Source: Salinarimonas chemoclinalis
GTDB taxonomy: Bacteria > Pseudomonadota > Alphaproteobacteria > Rhizobiales > Beijerinckiaceae
DNA length: 64,000 bases
Direction: 5' to 3'
Assembly: GCF_041514305.1 (NCBI RefSeq)
Contig: NZ_JBGMWH010000021.1
Coordinates: 1-64,000, forward strand
The notes below the pieces were generated by a model, which was given only the letters and a program-made list of their open reading frames with translations, was not told the origin of the DNA and made no database searches. Numbering within the stretch: the first letter of the stretch is position 1; every line of letters begins with the position of its first letter. Below are positions 1-9,595 of this stretch, piece by piece. The position numbers and the translations under genes are program-made.

Positions 1-4
1 TCGA

Positions 5-37
5 AGCCCCGACGCACCCCCGTCGGGGCTTTCTTCG
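5..37 (+). terminator. Rho-independent terminator of a gene left of the window
   Basis: Two 10-base arms (5-14 and 21-30) pair perfectly around a six-base C-rich loop, and the right arm runs into a T-rich tract up to about base 37. The other strand has no T-tract, so the terminator should serve a rightward gene that ends before base 1. Confidence 0.8.
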
Positions 38-89
38 TTCACACCCAGACGCCGCACCGAACCGCCCTCGAAGGCGGAACGGCGCCGGA

Positions 90-473
90 TGCCCACGGAT
101 CCGTCCTCTCCGAGAATCGCAGGTCACGAAGCCGGCGAGGCAGACTCCGTCGTCGAACTCCTCGATCCCGATTCGCCGACCGGCGAGCACGGTCGAGGTG
201 TCGATCTTCACGCGGCGGAGTTGGAACCGGACGCGGGTGGAAACGCCAGTTTCGGCAAGCCGAGATCCGGTCTCGCCGAGGGCGCGTAGAGCTCTGCCGG
301 GGCGACCATGTCCCCTGCTTCGCGCGCGCGCTCGGCGTCGAACCCGGCGAGGAATGCACCGAACGCTCCCGCTGCCGGACGGCGTCGGCGTCCGGTGGTC
401 GGGCCGTCCGCCTCTTCAACGTCCGGTGCATGCGCTCGTGACGACCGTGCTGCTGCGGATGCCCCGGTCGATG
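90..473 (-). pseudogene. IS481-family transposase remnant, C-terminal part, frameshifted
   Basis: Three reading frames on the minus strand together spell the end of an IS481-type integrase-core transposase. From about 473 to 366 the frame reads RPGHPQQHGRHERMHRTLK and then TARPP, the block after the second catalytic Asp. A shift leads to a frame from about 372 to 250 with FDAERAREAGDMVAPAELYA, where working elements have an ERPHEAL-like block. A third frame, from about 217 to 130, reads VLAGRRIGIEEFDDGV, the usual C-terminal block. The catalytic N-terminal half is not recognisable, so the copy is dead. No terminal inverted repeats or target duplication were found. The family assignment rests on remembered motifs, not on an alignment. 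Confidence 0.65.
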
Positions 474-478
474 CCCCC

Positions 479-568
479 GATGCGATACCGAGCCGCAGCC
501 GAGGCGCGGCCCCGTCGCCGCGTCGTCCGGGTGTTGAACCAGGTCTCGTCGATGGCGACGCACCTGCC
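479..568 (-). other. Possible IS630-type transposase fragment
   Basis: About 28 codons read CVAIDETWFNTRTTRRRGRA, which resembles the block around the first catalytic Asp of IS630-family transposases. It abuts the IS481 remnant, so two elements may have been juxtaposed. The match is short, and part of the same DNA may be explained by a different frame of the neighbouring remnant. Confidence 0.25.
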
Positions 569-1152
569 ACGCTCACGCGACCCGCTCCGAACGGCTGTCG
601 CTCGGGATGGTAAGCCGACCGAGATCGGGCTGTGATGCCCGGCGCCTCTCGAGCCTGCAGACGCGACGTCGGACCGCGGCCTCGGCAGAGCCGCCTTCCG
701 CCGTCCCATCGAGTTCGATGCGCGTCGATACGCGCAGCGCACACCGAGGGCATCGAGATCGAGCTCGTCAGCGGGACGGCGCCGCCCCCACCTTCGCCCG
801 GACGGCGAACGGCTCGGTGCTCGCTTTCGACACCCACGAGGACGGCGGCGGGCAACGGTTCAGCCACGAGCAGGGCCGCGACGTGCCCGGTCGGGAGGAT
901 ACGCTGGTGCGGCCTCGATCGGGAACCACGGCCGGTTCTCCGGGAACCGCACGGACACGTCGGTGACCGCAACGGTGCGGAGGCGGGGTGATTACGACGC
1001 GATGCGGGCACCCCGGCTCGCGAGATGGGCCGTGGCCGCCTTTATGCGCCCTTTATTCTTCCAGCCGAGATTCCACCGCGCGCCTTTTACGCGACCTCGC
1101 GCTACCCCTGCATGACGCGCCCCGCATCCGGGGCCGATGCAGGAGAGCGACC
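569..1152. other. No recognisable gene; decayed intergenic DNA
   Basis: Open frames exist on both strands but none has recognisable domains, a plausible start with a ribosome binding site, or the codon pattern of the real genes nearby. The last 15 bases carry the ribosome binding site (AGGAGAG, 1140-1146) of the truncated kdp leader frame. The stretch is probably debris between the transposase remnant and the broken kdp operon. Confidence 0.5.
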
Positions 1153-2503
1153 ATGCTCGACATCGTCTTCCTCGCCCTCGGGCTCGCATCCCACCCAGAT
1201 GGTAGGCCTGACGACGCAGAACTTCGTCTCGGCCGCCACCGGCATCGCGGTGGCGAACGCGGTGACCCGCGCCTTCGCGCGCTCGTCGGCGCGCACGCTG
1301 GGTAATTTCTGGGTCGATCTCACGCGCTGCACCCTCTACCTGCTGCTGCCGATGGCCGTCGTCCTGGCGCTCGTCCTCGTCGCGCTCGGCGTGCCGCAGA
1401 CGCTGGACGGCTCCTTCGTCGCGCAGACGGTGGAGGGCGCCGAGCAGGTGGTCTCGGTGGGCCCGGCGGCATCGCAGGTGGCGATCAAGCAGCTCGGCAC
1501 CAACGGCGGCGGATTCTTCAACGTCAACTCGGCCCTCCCGCTCGAGAACCCGTCCTATTGGACGAACGCGCTCCAGCTCTGGGCCATCGTGGCGGTCCCG
1601 CTCGCGCTCGCGGTCACCTTCGGGCGCATGACGGCGCGTCCGCGCGACGGCCTGGTGCTGCTCTCGGTCATGGCGGGCGCGCTCCTCGTCTTCGCCGGCC
1701 TCGCCTACTGGGCGGAAAGCGCCGGCAACCCGATCGTCCAGGCGCTCGGCGTCGCGGGCGGCAACATGGAGGGCAAGGAGGTCCGCTTCGGCGAGGCGAT
1801 GTCCGTGACCTGGGCCGCCTCCACCACAGGCGCCTCGAACGGCTCGGTCAATTCGATGCACGACTCGTTCACGCCGCTCGGCGGCCTCGTGCCGCTCTTC
1901 CTGATGCAGCTCGGCGAGACCCTGCCCGGCGGCGTCGGCTCGGGGCTCTACGGCATGCTGGTCTTCGCCGTCCTCGCCGTCTTCGTGGCGGGGCTGATGG
2001 TGGGCCGCACGCCGGAATATCTCGGCAAGAAGATCGAGGCGAAGGACGTGAAGATGGCGATGCTCGCCGTCCTCGTGATGCCGCTCTTCATCCTGGGCTT
2101 CACGGCGGTCTCGGCGGTGATGCCGGCGACGCTGGCGAGCATCCAGGACGCCGGCCCGCACGGCCTCTCCGAGATCCTGTACGCCTACACCTCGGGCGCC
2201 GGCAACAACGGCTCGGCCTTCGCCGGCTTCGGCTCGGACACCTACTGGTACAACACCACGATCGGCCTCTCGATGCTGTTCGGGCGTTTCGCCATCATCG
2301 TGCCCGTGATGATGATCGCCGGCTCGCTCCTCGCCAAGCCCCGGCTCGCCCCCTCGCAGGGCACCTTCCCCACCGACACGCCGCTCTTCGCCGACCTGCT
2401 CGCGGGCGTGATCCTGATCTTCGGCGGCCTGCAATTCTTCCCCGCCCTCGCGCTGGGTCCCATCGTCGAGCACTTCATGATGCTCGACGGGTCGACCTTC
2501 TGA
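1153..2503 (+). pseudogene. kdpA: kdpA, potassium-transporting ATPase subunit A, 5' deleted
   Basis: KdpA is the K+-selective membrane subunit of the Kdp pump, normally about 560-600 residues. From base 1184 the frame carries about 440 residues matching the family from TTQNFVSAATG to the C-terminus. Three of the four selectivity-filter regions are visible: TNGGGFFNVNSALPLENP, the TTGASNGSVNSMHDSF segment, and SGAGNNGSAFAGF. The first filter and roughly 115 N-terminal residues are missing. Just upstream, an ATG at 1153 with a good AGGAGAG site starts MLDIVFLALGLA, which looks like the small membrane frame often found ahead of kdpF/kdpA. It joins the kdpA body out of frame at about 1188. A single deletion that removed the rest of that frame, kdpF and the kdpA 5' end explains this. 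The product should not transport K+. Confidence 0.85.
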
Positions 2504-2525
2504 CGGCGCACGGAGGCATGATCCC

Positions 2526-4499
2526 ATGACCACGCATACCGACACGACGGCCGCCGCGCCGGCCGGCTTCTCCGGCGCCCTCGTCTCCCGCGCCTTGCGC
2601 GACGCGCTCGTGAAGCTCGACCCGCGCGCGCTCGTGCGCAACCCGGTGATCTTCGTCACCGAGGTGGTGGCGCTCCTCGTCACCATTCTCTTCGTCCGCG
2701 ACCTCGTCGCGGGCGGGGACGCCCTCTTCACCGGCCAGATCGCAGCCTGGCTCTGGTTCACTGTGCTGTTCGCGAACTTCGCCGAGGCCATCGCGGAGGG
2801 CCGTGGGCGCGCCCAGGCCGACACGCTTCGCCGCGCCCGCACCGACACGGTGGCCAAGCGCCTCGCCGACCCGGCGCGGCGCGACATCTTCCAGAAGGTG
2901 CCGGCCGAGGACCTGCAGGTCGGCGACGTCGTCCTCGTCGAGGCGCGCGACCTCGTCCCCTCCGACGGCGAGGTGATCGAGGGCGTCGCGTCAGTCAACG
3001 AGGCGGCCATCACCGGCGAGAGCGCCCCCGTCATCCGCGAGAGCGGCGGCGACCGCTCGGCCGTTACCGGCGGCACCACGGTCGTCTCCGACTGGCTGGT
3101 GGTGAAGATCACCGCCGGCGCCGGCGCATCCTTCATGGACCGCATGATCGCGCTGGTGGAGGGCGCCGAACGCGAGAAGACGCCCAACGAGATCGCGCTC
3201 GACATCCTGCTCGCGGGCATGACCATCGTCTTCCTGATCGCGGTCGTGACGCTCGCGGGGCTCGGCGCCTATTCCGGCGCGGCGCTCGCGGTGCCTGTGC
3301 TGGTGGCGCTCCTCGTCACGCTGATCCCCACCACGATCGGCGGGCTGCTCTCGGCCATCGGCATCGCCGGCATGGATCGCCTGGTGAAGTTCAACGTGCT
3401 CGCCATGTCGGGGCGCGCGGTGGAGGCGTTGGGCGACGTCGATACGTTGCTGCTGGACAAGACCGGCACGATCACCTTCGGCAACCGCATGGCCTCCGAG
3501 CTGATCGCGGTGCCCGGCGTCACCGAGCGCGAACTCGTGGAAGCGGCGGTGCTCGCCTCGCTCGCGGACGAGACGGCCGAGGGCCGGTCGATCCTCGAGC
3601 TCGCGCGCGACCGCTACCGCGCCACGATCCCGCAGACGCCGGAGCTCGCCGACCGGGCCGAGTTCGTCGCCTTCTCCGCGGCGACCCGCCTGTCGGGCGT
3701 CGACATGGGCGGGCGGCGGCTGCGCGAGGGCGCGGTCGACGCCGTGCTGCGCTTCGCTCAGAACGAGCCGTCGCAGCGACCGTTCGAGGCGCCGCCGGCC
3801 TTCACCGCGGCGGTGGAGAAGATCGCGCGCGCGGGCGGCACGCCGCTCGGGCTCACCGACGGCGGGCGGGTGCTCGGCGTCATCCACTTGAAGGATGTCG
3901 TGAAGCCCGACATCAAGGAACGCTTCGCCGAACTGCGTCGCATGGGCATCCGCACGGTGATGGTCACCGGTGACAATCCGGTCACCGCCGCGGCCATCGC
4001 CGGCGAGGCGGGCGTCGACGATTTCATCGCCGAGGCGACGCCCCAGGACAAGCTCGACTATATCCGCCGCGAGCAGGCGGCGGGGCGCCTCGTCGCCATG
4101 TGCGGCGACGGCACCAACGACGCGCCCGCTCTCGCCCAGGCCGATGTCGGCGTCGCCATGCAGACCGGCACCCAGGCCGCCCGCGAGGCCGGCAACATGG
4201 TCGATCTCGACTCGGACCCGACGAAGCTCATCGAGATCGTCGGCATCGGCAAGCAGCTGCTGATGACGCGGGGCGCGCTGACCACGTTCTCGATCGCCAA
4301 CGACGTGGCGAAGTATTTCGCCATCATCCCGGCGCTCTTCGTCGCGGCGCACGCACCATGGGCGCGCCCGAGCGGCGTCCCGCGCGCCCCGAGCCCGCCG
4401 ATCACGGCCGGGCAGAGCGCGCCGTTGCTGATCCTCACCGAGCCGGGTGTCGGCTACCGCATTGCGGAGCCGGCGGGCGGCGCGCCTGAAGAGCGGTGA
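2526..4499 (+). pseudogene. kdpB: kdpB'-'kdpE fusion: truncated P-type ATPase subunit B
   Basis: KdpB is the catalytic P-type ATPase of the Kdp pump. The frame has the TGES actuator motif, DKTGT phosphorylation site, TGDNPVTA and GDGTNDAPAL, and matches the family up to NDVAKYFAIIPALFVAA at about base 4355. The last three membrane helices (about 75 residues) are absent. After a short unrelated stretch the frame reads LLILTEPGVGYRIAEP, the C-terminal winged-helix signature of KdpE-type response regulators. The simplest reading is a deletion of about 4 kb that removed the kdpB 3' end, kdpC, kdpD and most of kdpE and left an in-frame chimera of 657 codons. GGAGG at 2511-2515 precedes the start. 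The product is very unlikely to work as a pump. Confidence 0.85.
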
Positions 4500-4853
4500 G
4501 GCCGCCGTCTCGGCTGTGCCCATGGCGCCGTAGCGAACGGACGGTTTCGCGGGGTGGTCATCGACGGCCTGCGGTACGTCCAGCGCGCACGCTAGATGAC
4601 CCTGGAAGCCATCGCCGGCATCAGCTGACGATCCCGCCGTCGGCCTGCCGGTCATGGAGCCCTGACGAACGCTCCGGCCAGGCCCAGGATCGCTCGCCGC
4701 GTGGAGATCGGGCGCGCGTCGGTCCGCCGCATCCTCGCGGAGGAGCCGCGGAGGTGTCCGGTGGGAGAACCAGAGGGAGAGCCGCAGGGGAGAGGCTCTC
4801 GACCCCTAGCGTAAGCCGTTGAGCTGGATGATCTTTTACGATCGAAGCAGAGC
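4500..4853. other. No convincing gene between the kdp remnant and the tRNA
   Basis: One short frame around 4690-4735 reads IARRVEIGRASVRRILAEEP, which resembles the helix-turn-helix tail of serine recombinases or transposases. It is too short and unsupported to call. Otherwise I see nothing here. tRNA genes are common insertion targets, so debris beside one is not surprising. Confidence 0.4.
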
Positions 4854-4943
4854 TGGCGGAGAGGGGGGGATTCGAACCCCCGATACGGTTGCCCGTATGC
4901 CGCATTTCGAGTGCGGTGCATTCAACCACTCTGCCACCTCTCC
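4854..4943 (-). tRNA. tRNA-Ser (anticodon CGA)
   Basis: On the minus strand a 90-base sequence begins GGAGAGGTGGCAGAGTGG and ends in an encoded CCA (4854-4856). The 5' GGAGAGG pairs with the 3' CCTCTCC. The T-arm GGTTCGAATCC and a long variable arm typical of class II tRNAs are present. The anticodon stem CCGCA/TGCGG encloses loop CTCGAAA, with anticodon CGA at bases 4907-4909, decoding UCG serine. The size and the variable arm separate it from class I tRNAs. Confidence 0.97.
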
Positions 4944-5070
4944 GAACCGAGGTGGGACCGTGGGCGGGCGCGCCTGGTCCCTCGAGCGGCGGTGGTCGCG
5001 ATAGCATGGGCGCGCGGGAGCGGCAAGCGGGAAACGTGCGCGGGAGTCGCCGCTCGCCGCCGGCGCCTTC

Positions 5071-6042
5071 TCAGCGGGTCAGCACCACGAGATGGCCGGG
5101 CACCGGGCGGCCCGCGTCGCGGCGGGTGACGACGGGCTCGAGGCGGGCGACGCGCAGGCCGGCGCCGGCCGCGCGCTCCCGCAGGAAGCGCGCGCCGTGG
5201 GCGAAGCGGGCGTCCGCGCCGATGGCGTACCCCTCTCCCGCGATCGCCTCGTCGAGCGCCTGCACGGTGAAGGCGAAGAGCCCGCCCTCGGCCAGGGCAC
5301 CCCGGGCGGCCGCGAGCACGTGGACCGGGTCGCCCACGTAGACGAGCACGTCCGCGGCGAGGATCAGGTCCGCCCCGCCCGCGGGCGCGGCGTCGAGCCA
5401 GGCGGTCAGCTCGGCCACCGCGAGCGCGTCGTAGACGCCCTTTTCGCGGGCCTTCTCCACCATCGCGGGCGCGAGGTCGCAGCCTTCGAGGCGCTCCACC
5501 CGGTCGCGGATCGCCTCCCCCATCAGCCCCGTGCCGCAGCCGAGATCGAGCGCGCGGGCGAAACGCCGCCCCGGCGCCTGCCGGTCGAGCGCGTCGCGCA
5601 GGCATTGCGGCCCGCGATAGCCGAGGTCGCCGGTGAGGTGCTCGTCGAACCGCTCGGCGTAGGTGTCGAACAGGGCGCGCACGTAGCCCGTGCTCATCGC
5701 GTCCGCCGCGGGAAGCGCGCCGAGCCGGGCGAGCGTCACGCCCACTCCGAGCGGGTCGTCGGGCTCGAGTGACCGCGCCCGCTCCAGCGCCGCGACCGCG
5801 CCCGGCGCGTCGCCCTGCGCGGCGAGCGCCTCGCCGAGCAGCGCCCAGGCCGGCGCGAAGCCCGGCGCACGCTCGAGCGCCTGGGCGGCGAGGTCCGCGG
5901 CCGCGGCCGCGTCGCCGTCCTCGAGCCAGCCGGCGGCCCAGGCGTAGCGACGGTCGGCCAGGAGATCGCCCGAGGAACGGTGGACCACGAGCGGCCGGGC
6001 CGCGGGGCGCGGTGCCGCCCCGAGGGGGACCGGCGGGCTCAT
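5071..6042 (-). CDS. SAM-dependent methyltransferase with N-terminal TPR repeats
   Basis: The 323-residue protein has two parts. Residues about 30-100 look like tetratricopeptide repeats (AAQALERAPGFAPAWALLGE, then AVAALERARSLEPDDP). Residues about 130-320 form a class I methyltransferase with the SAM-binding motif ALDLGCGTGLMGEAI and the later LILAADVLVYVGD acidic region. The methylated substrate is unknown. Similar TPR-methyltransferase fusions in alphaproteobacteria are annotated only as methyltransferase domain proteins. The ATG at 6042 has a GAGGGG site about eight bases upstream. The gene stands alone between the tRNA and unassigned DNA. Confidence 0.85.
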   Translation of the reverse strand: MSPPVPLGAAPRPAARPLVVHRSSGDLLADRRYAWAAGWLEDGDAAAAADLAAQALERAPGFAPAWALLGEALAAQGDAPGAVAALERARSLEPDDPLGVGVTLARLGALPAADAMSTGYVRALFDTYAERFDEHLTGDLGYRGPQCLRDALDRQAPGRRFARALDLGCGTGLMGEAIRDRVERLEGCDLAPAMVEKAREKGVYDALAVAELTAWLDAAPAGGADLILAADVLVYVGDPVHVLAAARGALAEGGLFAFTVQALDEAIAGEGYAIGADARFAHGARFLRERAAGAGLRVARLEPVVTRRDAGRPVPGHLVVLTR

Positions 6043-6381
6043 CGCCGACCCCTCGCAGTCACGCCCGAACTCCCGAGAGGGGCCGCGGCGTCGTGGGCCG
6101 CCCGGTCGCCGCCGTCCTCGACGATACGCGCCCCGGCCGCCGGCCCCGGCGAGACCGGTCGCCGCCGGAACGACGGCTCCGCCCGCCGCGCGCGGGCGGC
6201 GTGCCGCGCGGCGGCTCGCGCCTCGGCGCGAGGAGCGCGGCGGCGGGGAGATCGCTGGCGAGCGAGGCGAACCAGGGCGGGCATTCCGGATTGCGTGGTC
6301 GATGCTGCGATCCTAGGATACGGTGCGACGCTCGGGAGTGCAACGCGGCGCATCTCACCACGTTCGGGCCGGGGCTCATCC
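6043..6381. other. Unassigned intergenic region
   Basis: Frames here are arginine-rich and lack domains. I see no RNA gene or hairpin that stands out. It must hold the promoters of the leftward methyltransferase and the rightward membrane protein, but no clear -35/-10 pair is visible. Confidence 0.4.
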
Positions 6382-7194
6382 ATGAACGAGCGAGCGAAAC
6401 CGAAGCCGCCCGGGAAGAGCATGGCTCGGGAGATCGTCGTCGGTATCGTGCTCGCCGCGGTGTCCGGTCTCGTCTCCTGGTTCCTGGCACGGGCGACCTA
6501 CGATCCGCCCCGTCCTCGAATTTCCGTCTCACCCTCGGAGGCGCTGGTCCCCGGGCTCGGCTTCGTCGAATTCACGACGGAAGCGACTCCCGCAGCGGAA
6601 CGCCCGAGCGACCTGAGATGGCTGGTGGGGGGACTCGAGCCGACGAGCAACCCGGCGGCGCGTTGCACGCGGGGCGATCATGTCCTGCGCTGCCAATTCC
6701 TGCTCCCCGGGATATTCGCCGTTTCCGTGACCCATACGGACCGGAATGGAAACAGCGCCTCCGCGGCTTCGAGGATCACGGTGCGACTCCGGAACGGATA
6801 CCTCGCGTTTCTTCTGATGAGCGACGATCCGCAGGCCGAGAAAGCATTCTTCTACGGCGTCGATTGGACCCTCCTGCAGTCACTCACCACGACGCCCATC
6901 GTCCTCGAGCATCCCGAAACGGGGATGCCGACGTTCGCCTCGAACGTCGAGCAGCCGGCCGAGAACGGCAGCGAGTCCTGGCGGGGTGCCGCGGCGGGAC
7001 TCAAGATCGCAGTTCCTCCGATCGCCGGCGACAGGGACGCGTTCATGGCGGAGTTCGAGAGGATCGGCTTGGTGCCGGTCGTGATGGCCCTCGGCGAGGT
7101 GCTTCCGGCGCAGACTGCCGGCGCAGTCGACGCGGGTTTCGCTCTGATCGATTCTCCGACGGCATTGCCGGAGTTCGCGGAACGCGTGAGATAG
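6382..7194 (+). CDS. Membrane-anchored hypothetical protein with PKD-like segment
   Basis: This 270-residue protein is not a family I recognise. A short charged N-terminus (ERAKPKPPGK) is followed by one hydrophobic helix (IVVGIVLAAVSGLVSWFLA), so the rest should lie outside the membrane. Residues about 40-130 (FTTEATPAAERPSDLRWLVG to PGIFAVSVTHTDRNGNSASA) have the rhythm of a PKD or Ig-like fold, a typical extracytoplasmic module. The C-terminal 120 residues have no clear motif. Its base composition is less GC-biased than that of its neighbours, suggesting weaker constraint or transfer. The start could instead be ATG 6421, which keeps the membrane helix. Neither start has a strong ribosome binding site. 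Confidence 0.6.
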   Translation: MNERAKPKPPGKSMAREIVVGIVLAAVSGLVSWFLARATYDPPRPRISVSPSEALVPGLGFVEFTTEATPAAERPSDLRWLVGGLEPTSNPAARCTRGDHVLRCQFLLPGIFAVSVTHTDRNGNSASAASRITVRLRNGYLAFLLMSDDPQAEKAFFYGVDWTLLQSLTTTPIVLEHPETGMPTFASNVEQPAENGSESWRGAAAGLKIAVPPIAGDRDAFMAEFERIGLVPVVMALGEVLPAQTAGAVDAGFALIDSPTALPEFAERVR

Positions 7195-7389
7195 CGTCCC
7201 TCTTCCCCGTCGAGGTCCCGCACCGCCGTCGCCGTCACGGCTCCCCCGCGGGCGCCCGGTGCCGCCGCGGCGGGTCGATGCGGCGCGGTGCGCGAGACGA
7301 TCGGCGTGGCCGCCGCGCCGATCGGGCAGCGCTGGGCCCCGGAGCGCCCTCGAGGCGGGCATGCACCGTCGACCCCCCCGATCGCGCGT

Positions 7390-8328
7390 CTAGGGCGCGA
7401 GGCTCGGCACGGCCGCCGATGCGGCCGCGTGGTGCGCGAGCCCGTTGCCGCGCGCGGGGGGGCGGCGCGAGCCCGCCCTGAGCGCGCCGGGCAGGACCTC
7501 GCCGAGGAAGGTCGCGAGCTGGCGGACGCTGGAGCGCCGGCGCGCCTCCTCGCGCACGACGATCCAGACCTCCTGGTCCGGCAGCGGGCCGTAGCCCTCC
7601 ACCCGCACGAGCTCGGGATGCTCGCGGGCCACGACGTCCGGCAGCACGCCCTGGCCGAGCCCGCCGCGCACCGCCTCGACGAAGCTCGCGAGCTCGTTCG
7701 TGACGAAGGCGATGCGCCGCACCGGGTGCTGCTCGCGCAGCACCGAGTCGATGCGGCTCGCGCGACCCGCGGCGGGCGCCCAGATCACCAGCGGCTGGTC
7801 CGCGGGCGCATCCGCGACCGCCCAGACCGAGAGCGGCAGCGAGGCCACGCGCCGCACGGTGAAGCGGCCCTTCTTGGGGCGCGAGAGGCGCACCGCGATG
7901 TCGACCTCGCTCGTCTCGAAGTCGCTCACCTCCGGCGCGGCGTTGAGCACGACGCGCAGATCCGGCCAGCCTTCCGCGAATCGCGGCAGCGCGGGCACGA
8001 TGAGCCGCGCCAGCGTCGGGATGCAGGTGAGGTGGACCTCCTGGTAGCGCGCGGCGGCGGGGTCGGGCCCGGCGGCGCGCCCGACGATGCGCTCGATCTC
8101 CTCGCAGCGCGTGAGCAGCGCCTCGCCGTCGCGGCTGAGCTCCAGCCCGCGGCTGCGGCGCAGGAACAGCGCCGTGCCGAGCTGGTTCTCCAGCGCCGCC
8201 ACGTGGCGGCTGAGCGTCGCCGCGCTGACGCCGAGCGCGTCCGCTGAGGTGCGCAGGCTCGGCATGCGCGCGACAACGAGGAAGAGACGCAGATCGTCCC
8301 AGTTGATGCGCGGCGTTTCATCGGCCAT
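7390..8328 (-). CDS. LysR-family transcriptional regulator
   Basis: The 312-residue protein has the LysR layout. An N-terminal winged helix-turn-helix (residues 9-68) includes NWDDLRLFLVVARMPSLRTSADALGVSAAT in outline, followed by SRHVAALENQLGTALFLRRS. A substrate-binding-like effector domain fills residues about 95-290. The family usually activates a divergent gene in response to a small ligand. The divergent neighbour is sppA, 245 bp away, which is not a typical LysR target, so the regulon is open. The C-terminal 35 residues are Ala/Arg/Pro-rich and probably disordered. Confidence 0.9.
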   Translation of the reverse strand: MADETPRINWDDLRLFLVVARMPSLRTSADALGVSAATLSRHVAALENQLGTALFLRRSRGLELSRDGEALLTRCEEIERIVGRAAGPDPAAARYQEVHLTCIPTLARLIVPALPRFAEGWPDLRVVLNAAPEVSDFETSEVDIAVRLSRPKKGRFTVRRVASLPLSVWAVADAPADQPLVIWAPAAGRASRIDSVLREQHPVRRIAFVTNELASFVEAVRGGLGQGVLPDVVAREHPELVRVEGYGPLPDQEVWIVVREEARRRSSVRQLATFLGEVLPGALRAGSRRPPARGNGLAHHAAASAAVPSLAP

Positions 8329-8573
8329 GCGTCGTTCCGCTTCGCTCGAGCCCTGCCCGAGGGAAAGCTACCCGTCGTCCTGATTGCCGGTCAACTCGGT
8401 ACATACCCCATAGGTAGCGTCGACTCGGCGACCGAGCCGGCACGGCCTCGGGCTCTCTCCGCTCTTGCCGCGGCCATCCCGCCCCACTAGCTTGACCCGG
8501 GTCCACCCGGGCGCGCAGGCGGATCGCGCCCGCGTCCGGAGCGTCCGTTCTCGGATCGAGAGGCCGTCCACGC

Positions 8574-9569
8574 ATGCCCACCACCAAGTCCCCGACGCCG
8601 CGGGACGCCGAGTACATCGCCGATCGGCGCCGGCTCCGGCGCAAGCTGACCTTCTGGCGCGTCGCCGGCGTGATCGCGGCGATCGTCGCCGTCGTCGCCG
8701 TCGGCTGGCGGGTCGCGGGGATCGACGGCGGGCCGATCTCCGCCGGCCGCGACCACGTCGCGCGGGTCTCGGTCGAGGGTCTGATCACGACCGATCGCGA
8801 GGCGGCGGAGATGCTGCGGGAACTCGCGCGCACCGACAGCGCGCGGGGCGTGATCCTGCGCATCGACAGCCCCGGCGGCACGACGACGGGCGCCGAGGAG
8901 CTGTTCGCCGCCCTGCGCGAGGTGGCCGAGGCGAAGCCCACCGTCGCCTTCGTCGACGGGCTCGCGGCGTCGGGCGGCTACATCGCCGCGCTCGGGGCCG
9001 ACCACATCGTCTCGCGCCAGACCGCGATCGTCGGGTCCATCGGCGTGCTCATCCAGGTGCCGAACGTCTCGGGGCTCCTGGACGAGCTCGGCATCGAGGT
9101 GCTCGAGATCAAGTCGACGCCGCTCAAGGCGGCACCCTCGCCGGTCTCGCCGATCGAGCCGGGCGCGGTCGAGGCCATCGAGGTCGTGATCGCCGACACC
9201 TACCGCTGGTTCGTCGAGATCGTCGGCGAGCGCCGGCCGCTCACCCAGGCGGAGGTGGCGGGGGTCTCCGACGGGCGCGTGTGGAACGGCCGTCAGGCGC
9301 TGGCGCTCGGCCTCGTCGACGCGATCGGCGACGAGGACACGGCGCGCGACTGGCTCGCGGAAGCCGGCGTGAACGCGGACCTGCCTGTGCGCGACTGGGA
9401 GCCGAAGCGCGCGGACGACCCGTTCGACGTCTTCCTCGCGGGCTCGGTCCTCGCCGATCTCGCGGGCTTCGAGACCCTCTCGGCCACGCTCGCGCGCGCA
9501 TCGTCGGGAACCCGCGGCTTTCGGCTTGACGGGCTTCTCGCGCTCTGGCAGCCTCGAATCGAAAACTAA
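8574..9569 (+). CDS. sppA: Signal peptide peptidase SppA, short form (S49 family)
   Basis: SppA is a membrane serine protease that degrades cleaved signal peptides in the cell envelope. This 331-residue copy is the short type: one N-terminal membrane helix (residues about 28-45) and a single S49 domain. Residues IDSPGG (97-102) and GLAASGGYIAA carry the catalytic core. Ser133 fits the nucleophile and Lys185 (STPLKAAPSP) the general base, with the 52-residue spacing seen in short SppA enzymes. It lies 26 bp ahead of ihfB on the same strand, so co-transcription is likely. Confidence 0.93.
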   Translation: MPTTKSPTPRDAEYIADRRRLRRKLTFWRVAGVIAAIVAVVAVGWRVAGIDGGPISAGRDHVARVSVEGLITTDREAAEMLRELARTDSARGVILRIDSPGGTTTGAEELFAALREVAEAKPTVAFVDGLAASGGYIAALGADHIVSRQTAIVGSIGVLIQVPNVSGLLDELGIEVLEIKSTPLKAAPSPVSPIEPGAVEAIEVVIADTYRWFVEIVGERRPLTQAEVAGVSDGRVWNGRQALALGLVDAIGDEDTARDWLAEAGVNADLPVRDWEPKRADDPFDVFLAGSVLADLAGFETLSATLARASSGTRGFRLDGLLALWQPRIEN

Positions 9570-9595
9570 AACATTTTCAACATGCTAGGCGAGAT

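Noticed and set aside
992..3226. Very long open frame on the minus strand opposite kdpA/kdpB, and many similar ones opposite other genes
   Set aside because: High-GC coding DNA leaves long open frames on the other strand. These are Arg/Asp/His-rich, have no domains and mirror real genes.
4690..4735. Helix-turn-helix-like string (IGRASVRRIL) suggesting a recombinase remnant
   Set aside because: Too short, with no supporting catalytic domain in any frame.
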